NCBI GenBank assembly: GCA_038531315.1
Contig: JBCBBT010000005.1
Span: forward strand, 1 to 64,000
Reading direction: 5' to 3'
Origin: JAJFFW01 sp038531315
Lineage (GTDB): Bacteria > Pseudomonadota > Alphaproteobacteria > Caulobacterales > Parvularculaceae
Length of the DNA stretch: 64,000 nucleotides
Positions 7,160 to 15,968 of the stretch are shown piece after piece (the first letter of the stretch is position 1; each line of letters starts with the position of its first letter). Below the pieces are notes generated by a model that saw only the letters and a list, made by a program, of their open reading frames with translations, was not told the DNA's origin and did not search any database. Position numbers and translations under genes: made by a program.

Positions 7160-10100
7160 TTAGAGCGAGAGATTAACACCGACAAAGATGAAGCGGCCAA
7201 GCGCATCATAGGTGCCAGGGAAGGTATCCCCGTTACCTGGCGCTGTACCGGCTTGCGTCGACAATTCTGGATCACGTCCAAGTACGTTGTTGACGCCGGC
7301 TCGGAGGGCGACACCCTCTTTAACATTCCATGTGGCCGCAAGATCGAGATAATTTGCACTATCAAGGCGATCATCGAGGACATTACCTGTTGGCGTGAAA
7401 ACACCGCCAGCAGACAACTGGGTTCCAGTACCGTCCACAGTGTCAAGGGTAACGCCGCCAAAATACCGCCAAGTTGCGGTCACATCGACATTCCAAGGCG
7501 TTTGCCATGTAGCAAGCAACCGGTGACGGTATTCAGGGTTTGGTCCGCCACAAGCGCCACGATAAAGTCCGCTGCATTCAAAGACCTGATCCGGAAGCGC
7601 CGGAATCGGAACCGATGAGAGCTCGAGCAAGATCGTGGACGCATAGTTGAAAGATACCGACCCGCTGTTTCCCAGATCCAGAGAGTAGTTCGATGAAAGG
7701 TCGATACCACGCGTCGCCAGATTCGCAATATTCGTATTTGTGGCGAATACGCCGGCAAGATTCCCTGCAGCATCGTTGTTGCTCAAGAACAGGGAACCGA
7801 AGCTGTCCCGATTAATCAAGCTACAAAACTCAGGAGTACCAGACGAAATACACTGGCTCAGTGCAACCGTGGGGGGCACGGTTGAAATGAAATCATCGAC
7901 GCTGATGTCAAAGTAGTCGATGGCAAAATTGAAACCTTCGATCCAACGAGGCTGGAGTACAGCGCCAACTGTAAACGTGTCCGAGCTCTCAGCAAACAGG
8001 AGAGGATTACCACCTGTAACGAGGTTCAATTGGCCTGCGGGGTTATCGGGGATAGTTCCGAATTGAGCTGCTGTCACACCTGTAAATGCACACTGAGCCG
8101 CTGTCGCAGAAGGAGCCGGTGTGGCGGTGGTTGGATCAAGATCGCCCGCGCACGGGTCAAACAACCCGTTTGGCCCAGCTGCAGCGTTGAACAAACCGGT
8201 GTTTTGACCGGTGAAAAGTTCAAACACATTAGGCCCACGCTGCGCACGCTGGAACTGCGCACGCAACCGAATGTCCGGCACTGGCGACCAAGTAATGCCC
8301 GCCGCAAAGGTGTTAGTATCGAAGCTATTCGCTACGCCATTACCATCAGTTGTGTAATCCGAATAACGGAACGCACCACTGATACCGAACTCATGGAAGA
8401 ATGGCCGGTCACTAACCAAAGGAATTTGCGTTTCGAAAAAGAGTTCCGTAACCGCGACTTCACCTGACAGAGGAAGCGTTCCGCCCCCAACCCCGGTTAA
8501 GCCTCGGCCACCAGGGATTTGGGAAATATCATCCGGCACACGGTTCAATTGATCGCGACGGTATTCGATACCGACAACTGCATTGACCCCGTTGTCGGAG
8601 AATGGAGACTTCAGTCCATAAGCACCGAGGTCGCTGGTAAAGGTGCCGCCAAGCACAATTTGCTCGACTTGGCTGCGTACGAGACCTGTACCTTGTGCAA
8701 ATTGAGCAGCTTCTGCTGAGACCCCGTTGAATTCAAAGATATTGAACGGCAAGCAGCCGGCGTTCCCGGAACGGCAAACAACATTTCCTGAGCCGTCGTC
8801 AACCGCAAACAAGCCGTCTTGAACATCCGCAAAACTCAAATCACCGGTTGAAATCGTATTTTGGACCGTGCGTGAGAATTGACCGAACGTCTCAAATGAG
8901 TGGTTCTCGTTTAAGTCGCCACGGAACCCGCCGACCAAACGGAACGTATTAACGCCAATAAACGACGACCTGGGATCGCCGGTGACGTTACGATAGCCCG
9001 CTGTAAGGCCAACATCTGTATCGGCTGCAATAGCCGCCGCGTCACAGCCAAGCGCGTCAGCCAAGGTGCCGCCGCCCGCAGCCGCATCGACAGGCGTTTG
9101 GATGAGGGGGTTGCCGCAATTGACCTGGAACGGACGGAAGAACGTGCCCGAAAACGCAATCTGAGAGTCCGTTTGGTTTTCCGTAAACGCAAGATCTAAG
9201 AATGCCTCAATATTTTCCGTAACATTGTAACGAGCGAGTGCCTGGAAATTGAAGCGTTCGTTGTTTCTTTGCAGGAAGTTGTCCGGTGCAAAGTTAAACG
9301 TTTGCTCAGGCGCACCAGTAAATGGAACTAGGACGCTGTCTTCGCCAAGGAAGAAATCGCCGCCCGGCGTGAAGAAACGACGGAACGTAGAGGAACCAAC
9401 ACAACCAACACCGCCAACTGCTGTTGAAGCTCCAGAAGGAGCAAAAGCACAGGCCGAGAAATCGCGCGCATCCTGGCGGACTTCATTTTGATCCTGGTAC
9501 TGAAGGAAAGCTGTTACGTTGCCACGCCCGTCAGGAGTATTCGCGCCGAAAATGGCAGCAACGTTTACACTTCGGCCGTCGGCGGTCGCTCCAGGTTGTG
9601 CGATGCCGTTAGAGGCCAGAAGCTCATTTGAGAAGTCGTTGTTGTTTCCGTCCTGGAAGAAACCGACTTGACCGTCAAGTTCAAGGCCTTCGAAGTCGCG
9701 ACGCAAAATGAAGTTCGCGACACCTGAAACAGCATCCGAACCGTAGACCGCTGAAGCACCACCGGTAACAATGTCTACACGCTGAACAAGCTGGGCTGGA
9801 ATTTGGTCCAGGTTAACCGCAGCCGCGTTACCAGCACCGTACGAAAGTCGTTTGCCGTCAACGAGGACAAGCGTTCGCGTGGCGCCAAGACCACGCAAGT
9901 TCAGTGAAGACGTACCGGAGGCGCCGTTAGCGAGATTGCTCGTCTGCGCTGCAAAAGCTTGCGGTAACACATTAAGAAGATCTTCAACGCGCGTAACACC
10001 GCGAGAGTCGATTTCACCGGCGTCAACCTGGAACACCGGGCTCGATGAATTCAAGTTCGCTTGGTCAAGGCGCGAACCCGTGATGATGATGACATCATCG

Positions 10101-10198
10101 TCGTCGTCCTGCGCGAGAGCCGGAGCAGCTACAGCCGCAATCGCCCCCGTGAGGATTGTCGTACGGAGCAAACGCGCCGCAATTTTAGAGTGTTTCAT
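7160..10198 (-). CDS. TonB-dependent outer-membrane receptor
   Basis: This 1012-residue outer-membrane receptor imports a large ligand using TonB/ExbBD energy. A signal peptide ends at APALAQ, followed by an acidic run and a TonB-box-like DDVIIITGSRL. The plug domain follows (SRGVTRVEDLLNVLPQ, LNLRGLGATRTLVLVDGKR, VDIVTGGASAVYGSDAVSGV), and a long barrel ends in GVNLSL. The length and plug wording match the large receptors of Caulobacterales and sphingomonads, which often take up glycans or peptides, not only siderophores. The ATG has GGAGGG seven bases upstream. No ligand can be inferred. Dioxygenase fusions flank it on both sides. Confidence 0.95.
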   Translation of the reverse strand: MKHSKIAARLLRTTILTGAIAAVAAPALAQDDDDDVIIITGSRLDQANLNSSSPVFQVDAGEIDSRGVTRVEDLLNVLPQAFAAQTSNLANGASGTSSLNLRGLGATRTLVLVDGKRLSYGAGNAAAVNLDQIPAQLVQRVDIVTGGASAVYGSDAVSGVANFILRRDFEGLELDGQVGFFQDGNNNDFSNELLASNGIAQPGATADGRSVNVAAIFGANTPDGRGNVTAFLQYQDQNEVRQDARDFSACAFAPSGASTAVGGVGCVGSSTFRRFFTPGGDFFLGEDSVLVPFTGAPEQTFNFAPDNFLQRNNERFNFQALARYNVTENIEAFLDLAFTENQTDSQIAFSGTFFRPFQVNCGNPLIQTPVDAAAGGGTLADALGCDAAAIAADTDVGLTAGYRNVTGDPRSSFIGVNTFRLVGGFRGDLNENHSFETFGQFSRTVQNTISTGDLSFADVQDGLFAVDDGSGNVVCRSGNAGCLPFNIFEFNGVSAEAAQFAQGTGLVRSQVEQIVLGGTFTSDLGAYGLKSPFSDNGVNAVVGIEYRRDQLNRVPDDISQIPGGRGLTGVGGGTLPLSGEVAVTELFFETQIPLVSDRPFFHEFGISGAFRYSDYTTDGNGVANSFDTNTFAAGITWSPVPDIRLRAQFQRAQRGPNVFELFTGQNTGLFNAAAGPNGLFDPCAGDLDPTTATPAPSATAAQCAFTGVTAAQFGTIPDNPAGQLNLVTGGNPLLFAESSDTFTVGAVLQPRWIEGFNFAIDYFDISVDDFISTVPPTVALSQCISSGTPEFCSLINRDSFGSLFLSNNDAAGNLAGVFATNTNIANLATRGIDLSSNYSLDLGNSGSVSFNYASTILLELSSVPIPALPDQVFECSGLYRGACGGPNPEYRHRLLATWQTPWNVDVTATWRYFGGVTLDTVDGTGTQLSAGGVFTPTGNVLDDRLDSANYLDLAATWNVKEGVALRAGVNNVLGRDPELSTQAGTAPGNGDTFPGTYDALGRFIFVGVNLSL

Positions 10199-10332
10199 CC
10201 TGTATCCCTCCGGTTAAACACTACACACACAAAGCCAGCAGCATGACGGCCGGCGTTATAATTCCGATCCCCTGCAGAGCATCGGCAAGCGATATTGTTA
10301 CGCTACGGTCTTATTTCCTTCGTGATATGCTA

Positions 10333-10379
10333 ACGGTCAATCAGTAAATGCGGCGAACCGCCGAAGACTTGCTGACCGT
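10333..10379 (-). repeat. Compound inverted repeat in the TonB receptor leader/promoter region
   Basis: The outer arms ACGGTCA (10333-10339) and TGACCGT (10373-10379) enclose an inner hairpin GCGG-CGAA-CCGC (10350-10361). It could be an operator for a dimeric repressor or, if transcribed, a structured 5' leader 135-180 bases before the receptor start codon. Confidence 0.55.
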
Positions 10380-10431
10380 ACCATATCGGCAACAGACCTA
10401 TTCACTCTCCTCCTTCATGCGGCCGGGATGG

Positions 10432-10447
10432 TTAATACGAGATTAAC
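10432..10447 (+). promoter_or_regulatory. Candidate CtrA binding motif
   Basis: TTAA at 10432 and TTAAC at 10443 are separated by exactly seven bases, the full consensus of the alphaproteobacterial cell-cycle regulator CtrA. It lies about 235 bp upstream of the TonB receptor start. A 9-base match can arise by chance in a window this size, so this is only a candidate. Confidence 0.35.
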
Positions 10448-10460
10448 TCTCAGCGAAGAT

Positions 10461-10487
10461 GCGTCGCCGCGGGGTGGGCGGCGACGC
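10461..10487 (-). terminator. GC-rich hairpin after the TPR–2OG oxygenase gene
   Basis: GCGTCGCCGC (10461-10470) pairs perfectly with GCGGCGACGC (10478-10487) around a 7-base loop, 17 bases after the stop codon of the minus-strand TPR–dioxygenase gene. There is no clear U tract on the minus strand, so it may be a weak terminator or an RNA 3'-end stabiliser. Confidence 0.45.
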
Positions 10488-10503
10488 CGCCCCTGGACCC
10501 TCA

Positions 10504-11907
10504 CTACGCGCTGGCGGGCACGATATCGGCGGCGATGGTGAGGCGCGCGTCGCCGGCCTCAAAACCGACTGTGCCGTGCCACATGTAGGACGGGAAGAGG
10601 ACAAGGACGCCAGGCTCGGGCTTCACAAAACGTTGCGGCGTAAGGGCTGGCGCGGTTGTAATGCCAGGCTCGCCAAACTTGAGCCAACCAGCGCATTCAT
10701 TTTCCGGGTCATCAGGCGCAGGGCGGATATGACATGCGGAAGAAAGCCAACCTTCCGGGTGAACGTGATTTACGTGGAAGCCCCCCGGCGGCAGGCTTAT
10801 TGACCAGGTGCTGAAAAACCGAAATCCACCAATGTTGCGATTTCGCAACACATCATCGCCAACACCAAGCGCCTCCGTAAATCGGCGAACCGGTCTCAAA
10901 GCGGCGTCGCCATAAGCCTTCAACGCCGGATTATCGGAACCCGTGACGGACGAAATCTGGCTGCCGTGACGCACGGATTGGTTGAAGGGATGTTCCTGAA
11001 AGTCGTGCGCTTCTTCGAGTGCTTCGGTCAGATCAGCGAGGTAGGCGTCAAGCGTTCGCCACGCGGCCGGCGGCTCCAGGGGCGCGGCAAAAACCAGACT
11101 GTCATAGTCAAAGATCGCCTCATATCGAGGGTCGCCGGTCAAGCGCCAAGCCGTCGCCTCAAGAGCGATAAAAAACTGATTGACCGGCTGGCGCGCCCTT
11201 AGAATTTCAATGACACCTGCAGCTTGCGACGCCTCGCCAGCCGCCAGGAGCGCCGTCGCGTATGCGGAGACGGCTGAATCGTTCTCGCGCGCGGCGTCGA
11301 AGGCGGCTTTCCCATAGCCCACGGCTTCCGCGATCTTTTCGCAAGCAAGGGCCGAATTACACAGCGCCATCGATAGCTCTGGCGTGTTTGGGTTTTTATC
11401 GGCAAGCCGCCGGATTTCCGCGTATTCTGCGTTTGCGTCGCCGGTCTGACCCAGAATTTGAGCGCGCGTAATGTAGAGCGCTTTCGCAGCCGGATTGGCG
11501 CGTAAGGCTTCGTTTACAATCTCGAGCGCCTTGTCCTGCTCTCCGGTCTGCATCCAGATAAGCTGGGCGAGTTCCTTGTGAACATCCGGGCTATAGGGGT
11601 TAAATCGCAATAGCTGAAAAAACGCCGATCTGGCGCGTTCAAAATCCTGCACGCCGGCCAGCGCACGCGCGAAGACAAGCCAGCTCTGCGGCGCATTGAG
11701 GCCTCGCTGGAAAGCGCGTTCCAATACCATGACCGCTTCCCGGTTGCGGCCAGCGTCACCCAAAGCCGCCGCGTGATTGTGCTGCAGAGCAAGATTGTCC
11801 GGCGCCATCGTCGCAATATTCGCCAGCAGATCGATGGCCTCCACGTGACGCCCCGCATTCTTCAATGCGATGGCTTCATTCGTGCGGGCGGTGATTTCGG
11901 TTACCAA
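10504..11907 (-). CDS. TPR – 2OG-Fe(II) oxygenase (PF13759-like) fusion
   Basis: This 467-residue protein has five to seven TPR-like repeats over residues 5-250, then a linker and a putative Fe(II)/2-oxoglutarate oxygenase domain (about 300-467). The domain shows GGFHVNHVHPEGWLSSACHI, with candidate ligands His378, His381 and His383. The conserved closing element VLVLFPSYMWHGTVGF follows, with His444 as the distal ligand. The pattern fits the family named 2OG-FeII_Oxy_5. The start codon is TTG at 11907, as an in-frame stop precludes a longer form. It lies directly upstream of the TonB receptor on the same strand. Its substrate is unknown. Confidence 0.85.
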   Translation of the reverse strand: MVTEITARTNEAIALKNAGRHVEAIDLLANIATMAPDNLALQHNHAAALGDAGRNREAVMVLERAFQRGLNAPQSWLVFARALAGVQDFERARSAFFQLLRFNPYSPDVHKELAQLIWMQTGEQDKALEIVNEALRANPAAKALYITRAQILGQTGDANAEYAEIRRLADKNPNTPELSMALCNSALACEKIAEAVGYGKAAFDAARENDSAVSAYATALLAAGEASQAAGVIEILRARQPVNQFFIALEATAWRLTGDPRYEAIFDYDSLVFAAPLEPPAAWRTLDAYLADLTEALEEAHDFQEHPFNQSVRHGSQISSVTGSDNPALKAYGDAALRPVRRFTEALGVGDDVLRNRNIGGFRFFSTWSISLPPGGFHVNHVHPEGWLSSACHIRPAPDDPENECAGWLKFGEPGITTAPALTPQRFVKPEPGVLVLFPSYMWHGTVGFEAGDARLTIAADIVPASA

Positions 11908-12086
11908 CTTAAATTTCCACTTTGTTGGGCCATCGAGACGGCGGTGTCGGGCTTACGGTCAGATCGCGGTTCGCCATACACAGTGCACAACCGTCCTATT
12001 CAGTTATAACGACCAGCCCCGCGCCAAACGCCTCATGATCAGCCAGCTCGAAAACCAGCCCAGAGCATACAGCAGGAGCCTCGCGA

Positions 12087-12974
12087 ATGAACGACATCCG
12101 CATCGAACATCTCCGCGTCAATGTCTCAGATGGTCTTGATCTTCATGGCCGCGCCTTGATCGCGGGTCCACAAAGCGGCGCAAAGTCGCCGGTGGTGTGT
12201 TTGCCGGGACTGACGCGCAATGCGGCCGATTTTGAGGATATCGCGCCGCTGCTCGCGGACGAGGGGCGCGATGTTTATGCGTTTTCGCTTCGTGGGCGCG
12301 GCTGGTCGGACCATGCGCGCGACCACACGAGCTATCATCCCCTCACTTATAAAGACGACATCCTCGCCGCTCTCGACGCGTTGTCGATTGAGAAGGCCGT
12401 CTTCCTTGGGACGTCGCTCGGCGGCATCGTGACGATGCTGATAAACGCAGCCGCGCCTCGGCGCGTCGCCGGGGCCGCCCTGAACGATATCGGACCGGAT
12501 TTGGCCCCCGAGGGCCTCGCGCGCATTGCCGGCTATGTAGGCGCGCGGGCCGATGGCGCCGCGCGCAAACCGCCGCACGCGACGCTTGACGCAGCGGCGG
12601 CGGAGATCAGATCGATCAACGAGGCCGCTTTTCCGGACCGAGACACTGCATTCTGGTTGCGGTTTGCAGCCCGCACCTATCGCCAGACGCGGGCGGGGTG
12701 GATGTTGGATTACGACCCCGGCGTCGCGCACGCCTTTACGGACGCGCCGGCGCCGCCCGAATTATGGGGGCCTTTTGAAAGCCTGAAACAAACGCCGACG
12801 CTCGTTGTGCGCGGCCAACTAAGCGATCTCCTGAGCAAAGACATCGTCAGCAGAATGCGCGATGCGCACCCGAACTTCGACTATTGCGAAGTCGCGCAGA
12901 CCGGTCACGCGCCGACCCTGACGGAACCGGAAGCGGTCAATGCGTTGAGGACTTTCCTGTCTGCAATCGATTGA
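12087..12974 (+). CDS. Alpha/beta-fold hydrolase
   Basis: This 295-residue cytoplasmic hydrolase has no signal peptide. The oxyanion strand VVCLPGLTRNAADF is followed by the nucleophile elbow GTSLGG (Ser in the GxSxG position). The C-terminal QTGHAPTLTEPEAV supplies the catalytic His, and the acid is probably the Asp in VRGQLSDLLS. The overall layout matches esterase/epoxide-hydrolase-like members of the superfamily, but no substrate can be assigned. It is divergent from the TPR–oxygenase gene and converges on cysH with a 48-bp gap that holds a weak 7-bp dyad. Confidence 0.85.
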   Translation: MNDIRIEHLRVNVSDGLDLHGRALIAGPQSGAKSPVVCLPGLTRNAADFEDIAPLLADEGRDVYAFSLRGRGWSDHARDHTSYHPLTYKDDILAALDALSIEKAVFLGTSLGGIVTMLINAAAPRRVAGAALNDIGPDLAPEGLARIAGYVGARADGAARKPPHATLDAAAAEIRSINEAAFPDRDTAFWLRFAARTYRQTRAGWMLDYDPGVAHAFTDAPAPPELWGPFESLKQTPTLVVRGQLSDLLSKDIVSRMRDAHPNFDYCEVAQTGHAPTLTEPEAVNALRTFLSAID

Positions 12975-13022
12975 CGTGCTGTTTCGATAGCAACGCCGAA
13001 CGAACAGCATTGTGCAGGCACG

Positions 13023-13790
13023 CTAGCCGAACGTGTGGATGCCGCATTCGGTTTTATCGGCGCCGCGCCAACGGCCGCTCCGCGCATGATCGGACCCATC
13101 GGTCGCCGACGTGCAGGGCCAGCATCCGATCGATGTAAATCCCTGTGCGACAAGCGGGTGCGGTGGGAGCTGATATCGCGCCGCATAGGATACGACATCC
13201 TCAGGGGACCAGCTGATGAGTGGGTTAACTTTGACGTGCGTTTTGGACGCTTCAAATGCCGGCAGGTTTGCTCGCGTCGGTCCCTGAAATTGTTTTCGGC
13301 CGGTGATCCAGGCGTCAAATCCATCCAGAACACCACTCAGAGGACGGACTTTTCTAAGGGCGCAACAGGCGTCGGGGTCGCGCTTGTGCAAATCCCCTTC
13401 TGGATCGCCGAGCAATATGGCTTCACTGGAGGGGGCGACAACTCTGACGTCCGACAAGCCTAAACGCTGTGTTAGACTACGCTGGTAGGCGAGCGTTTGC
13501 GCGAAATGTTTGCCTGTATCGAGAAAAATAACCGGCGTCGCCGGATCGATTGCCGAGACCATATGTAACAGGACAGATGATTCCGCACCGAACGATGAGA
13601 CCAGCGCAATGCGTCCGGCGAATTCATGGCGGATCGCTGCGGTCAACACCGACGACGCATCGTGGTTCTGATACTGACAAGAAAGGCGTTTTGCCTGCAC
13701 AGCGCGCGCGTCTTTAAGCGGCGCGCCTCTTAAAGACTGATTTGAGCCCGTGGCTGATTGCGATGAAAAGGCGTCGATAACGCGTACCAT
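13023..13790 (-). CDS. cysH: Thioredoxin-dependent adenylyl-sulfate (APS/PAPS) reductase
   Basis: This 255-residue PP-loop family enzyme reduces activated sulfate to sulfite in the cytoplasm. The SSFGAESSVLLH loop binds the nucleotide. The C-terminal ECGIH holds the catalytic cysteine. The pairs CC in DACCALRKV and CWPC are the four [4Fe-4S] ligands that mark APS-type reductases of alphaproteobacteria, as opposed to enteric PAPS reductase. The ATG at 13790 has AAGGAG six bases upstream. It is the last gene of the cysG–cysH operon, 68 bp after the DUF934 gene. Confidence 0.93.
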   Translation of the reverse strand: MVRVIDAFSSQSATGSNQSLRGAPLKDARAVQAKRLSCQYQNHDASSVLTAAIRHEFAGRIALVSSFGAESSVLLHMVSAIDPATPVIFLDTGKHFAQTLAYQRSLTQRLGLSDVRVVAPSSEAILLGDPEGDLHKRDPDACCALRKVRPLSGVLDGFDAWITGRKQFQGPTRANLPAFEASKTHVKVNPLISWSPEDVVSYAARYQLPPHPLVAQGFTSIGCWPCTSATDGSDHARSGRWRGADKTECGIHTFG

Positions 13791-13858
13791 GGCGCGCTCC
13801 TTCCTATTCTTGCGAGATGGCGGCCTCGGGAAAGCCGGCCTTTGGCGTCAAGGCCGGT

Positions 13859-14326
13859 CTAAGCGGCCGCTGCGATGCGCGCGCGTCGCGCGAGCCAAAT
13901 CGGCGCACGCTGATCGGCCGACGCCTGATAGTGATCGGAGAATTCGCCGAGCGCCCCCAGAATGTTCTCCGTATCGTGATCTTCAAAACAGACATCAGTA
14001 ATCCCAACACGCGCCATGAAAAAAACCTGGTCCCGGCCGATGTCGCCATGCGCCTCGATCACGCCGGCGTATCCGACATCACGTCTCAGGCGGCGCGCCT
14101 GCGTAAAAGCGCGCCCATCGGTGAACACTGAAAATTGCACGGCAATGGCTTTGAAGAAATGCACGTTTGGTTCAAGCGTTGTCACATCAACGTCAGCGGC
14201 TACAACAAGGATCTCGTCTTTCATCATAGGCGCGCCGCGCTCACGCCAAGCTTCCAGCGTAATTTCAGTACGCGCTGTTTTTTCCACATGAACGACTGCG
14301 CCGGACTTAAGCCTTAACAGTTTCAT
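13859..14326 (-). CDS. DUF934 family protein of the sulfite-reduction operon
   Basis: This 155-residue protein matches the DUF934 family, which is found beside cysI and cysH in proteobacteria. Recognisable elements are ALEPNVHFFKAIAVQFSVF-type wording (here TTLEPNVHFFKAIAVQF), FTDGRAFTQARRLRRD and QVFFMARVGI. The molecular role is not established; an accessory part in sulfite reduction is inferred from gene order. I choose the ATG at 14326, since AAGGAG lies seven bases upstream. The start lies 20 bp inside the end of cysI, so translation is probably coupled. Confidence 0.85.
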   Translation of the reverse strand: MKLLRLKSGAVVHVEKTARTEITLEAWRERGAPMMKDEILVVAADVDVTTLEPNVHFFKAIAVQFSVFTDGRAFTQARRLRRDVGYAGVIEAHGDIGRDQVFFMARVGITDVCFEDHDTENILGALGEFSDHYQASADQRAPIWLARRARIAAAA

Positions 14327-15968
14327 AAAGCGCTCCTTTAAATGCTTCGAGGCCAAGGCGTCGGTAAGTATCAAGAAACCTCTCCTCGCCTTGTCGTTGT
14401 TCTGTATAAAAATCGATAAGCGTTTCGACAGCGCCTACAACAGCGTTTGAGGAAAGCCCGCGCCCGACGATGTCGCCAAGACTGACGTCTTCGCCGGCCG
14501 ATCCGCCGAGGGTGATCTGGTAAAATTCCTCACCTTTTTTATCGACGCCAAGGATGCCGATATGGCCGACGTGGTGGTGGCCGCATGCGTTGATGCAGCC
14601 GGAAATCTTGATTTTGAGTTCGCCCAGTTCCTGTTCACCGCCGCGTTTGGAAATCGCGGCCGCCAACCTTTCGGCGACCGGTATCGAGCGGGTGTTGGCA
14701 AGCGTGCAATAATCAAGACCGGGACAGGCGATAATATCCGTCGCCAGACCAATATTGGGCGTCGCCAACCCTGCACCGGCCAACACAGTCCAGACGGCGA
14801 ACAAATCCGCTTCGTGAACATGGGGCAGGCAGAGATTTTGTTCGTGCGTTGCACGTATCTCACAAAATGAATAGCGCTCGGCCACATCTGCGACAGTGCG
14901 CATCTGTTCCGATGAAATGTCGCCCGGCGGCGCGCCGACGGGTTTCAAGGAAATGTTAACAATGCGATACCCATCGCGTCGGTGTGCAACGGTGTTGACG
15001 TCGAGCCATGCGGCAAAATCTGCGTTGCCGGCCCGCTCCGCATCGAGATCATGGCGATGCAAGCCGGACAGAAAAGCCGGGCCGGAAAAGTAGGCGGCGA
15101 TCCGCTCAACTTCTTCTTGCGGCACGTCGATGGCGTCATTTTGCCTGACGCGCGCCCACTCATCCTCGACTGCGTTGCGGAAGTCTTCGACACCCATCGC
15201 GTCAACGAGAATTTTTATGCGCGCCTTGTATTTGTTATCGCGCCGGCCGCCTTCATTATAAACTCGCAAGATCGCTTCGAGATAGGAGAGTAAGTGCTCC
15301 GAAGGTAAAAATGACCGAACCGTCTTGCCGATAAAAGGCGAACGCCCCAATCCGCCGCCGACAATCACTTCAAAACCTTTGTCGCCGGCCTCATTCTTGT
15401 AGAGCCGGAGCCCTATGTCGTGAACGCGAACCGCTGCGCGATCATTGTCACTTGCAGTGACAGCGATTTTGAACTTGCGCGGCAGGAATGAGAATTCCGG
15501 ATGAAACGTCGACCACTGACGGATCAGTTCGCACCATGGGCGCGGATCTTCGACTTCGTCGGCGGCGGCGCCAGCATATTGATCCGTGGTCACATTCCGA
15601 ATGCAATTGCCTGATGTTTGAATGGCATGCATTTCAACGTCGGCAAGATCGTCAAGGATGTCGGGTGCATCGACAAGGGCTGGCCAGTTAAACTGAATGT
15701 TCTGCCGAGTTGTGAAATGCCCATAGCCCTTATCGTACTTGTCGGCGATATCGGCAAGGGCGCGCATTTGGCGCGCAGACACCGTCCCATAAGGAATGGC
15801 GACCCGAAGCATATAGGCGTGCAACTGAAGATAGAGCCCGTTCATGAGCCTTAAAGGCTTGAACGCATCCTCACTCAGTTCGCCGGACAATCGTCGCTCG
15901 ACCTGACCGCGAAATTGTTTGACGCGTTCACGGACGATTTTCTCATCAAATTCATCATAGCGATACAT
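14307..15968 (-). CDS. cysI: Ferredoxin-type nitrite/sulfite reductase hemoprotein subunit
   Basis: This 553-residue siroheme/[4Fe-4S] enzyme reduces sulfite to sulfide with six electrons. Two ferredoxin-like half domains are followed by siroheme domains. The cluster ligands appear as CPGLDYC (C-x5-C) and CINAC (C-x3-C), the pattern of sulfite and nitrite reductases. GHFTTRQNIQFNW near residue 85 is the family substrate-side motif. The ATG at 15968 overlaps the GST stop as TAATG. The operon context with cysH and siroheme synthase makes sulfite the likely substrate; no flavoprotein partner cysJ is visible, so ferredoxin may donate electrons. Confidence 0.93.
   Translation of the reverse strand: MYRYDEFDEKIVRERVKQFRGQVERRLSGELSEDAFKPLRLMNGLYLQLHAYMLRVAIPYGTVSARQMRALADIADKYDKGYGHFTTRQNIQFNWPALVDAPDILDDLADVEMHAIQTSGNCIRNVTTDQYAGAAADEVEDPRPWCELIRQWSTFHPEFSFLPRKFKIAVTASDNDRAAVRVHDIGLRLYKNEAGDKGFEVIVGGGLGRSPFIGKTVRSFLPSEHLLSYLEAILRVYNEGGRRDNKYKARIKILVDAMGVEDFRNAVEDEWARVRQNDAIDVPQEEVERIAAYFSGPAFLSGLHRHDLDAERAGNADFAAWLDVNTVAHRRDGYRIVNISLKPVGAPPGDISSEQMRTVADVAERYSFCEIRATHEQNLCLPHVHEADLFAVWTVLAGAGLATPNIGLATDIIACPGLDYCTLANTRSIPVAERLAAAISKRGGEQELGELKIKISGCINACGHHHVGHIGILGVDKKGEEFYQITLGGSAGEDVSLGDIVGRGLSSNAVVGAVETLIDFYTEQRQGEERFLDTYRRLGLEAFKGALYETVKA

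Larger units (their letters stand above)
10199..10503. other. 305-bp intergenic region with regulatory structure upstream of the TonB receptor
   Basis: This non-coding stretch separates the receptor start from the end of the TPR–dioxygenase gene; both are on the minus strand. It holds a compound hairpin (10333-10379), a CtrA-type motif (10432-10447) and a 10-bp GC stem just after the upstream gene (10461-10487), listed separately. The receptor promoter must lie here; a minus-strand TTGACC within the hairpin is a possible -35 box. I see no small ORF with a convincing start. Confidence 0.7.

Noticed and set aside
12977..13009. TGCTGTT…AACAGCA dyad as terminator between the hydrolase and cysH
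   Set aside because: The stem is only 7 bp, AT-containing, with a 19-base loop and no T tract on either strand.
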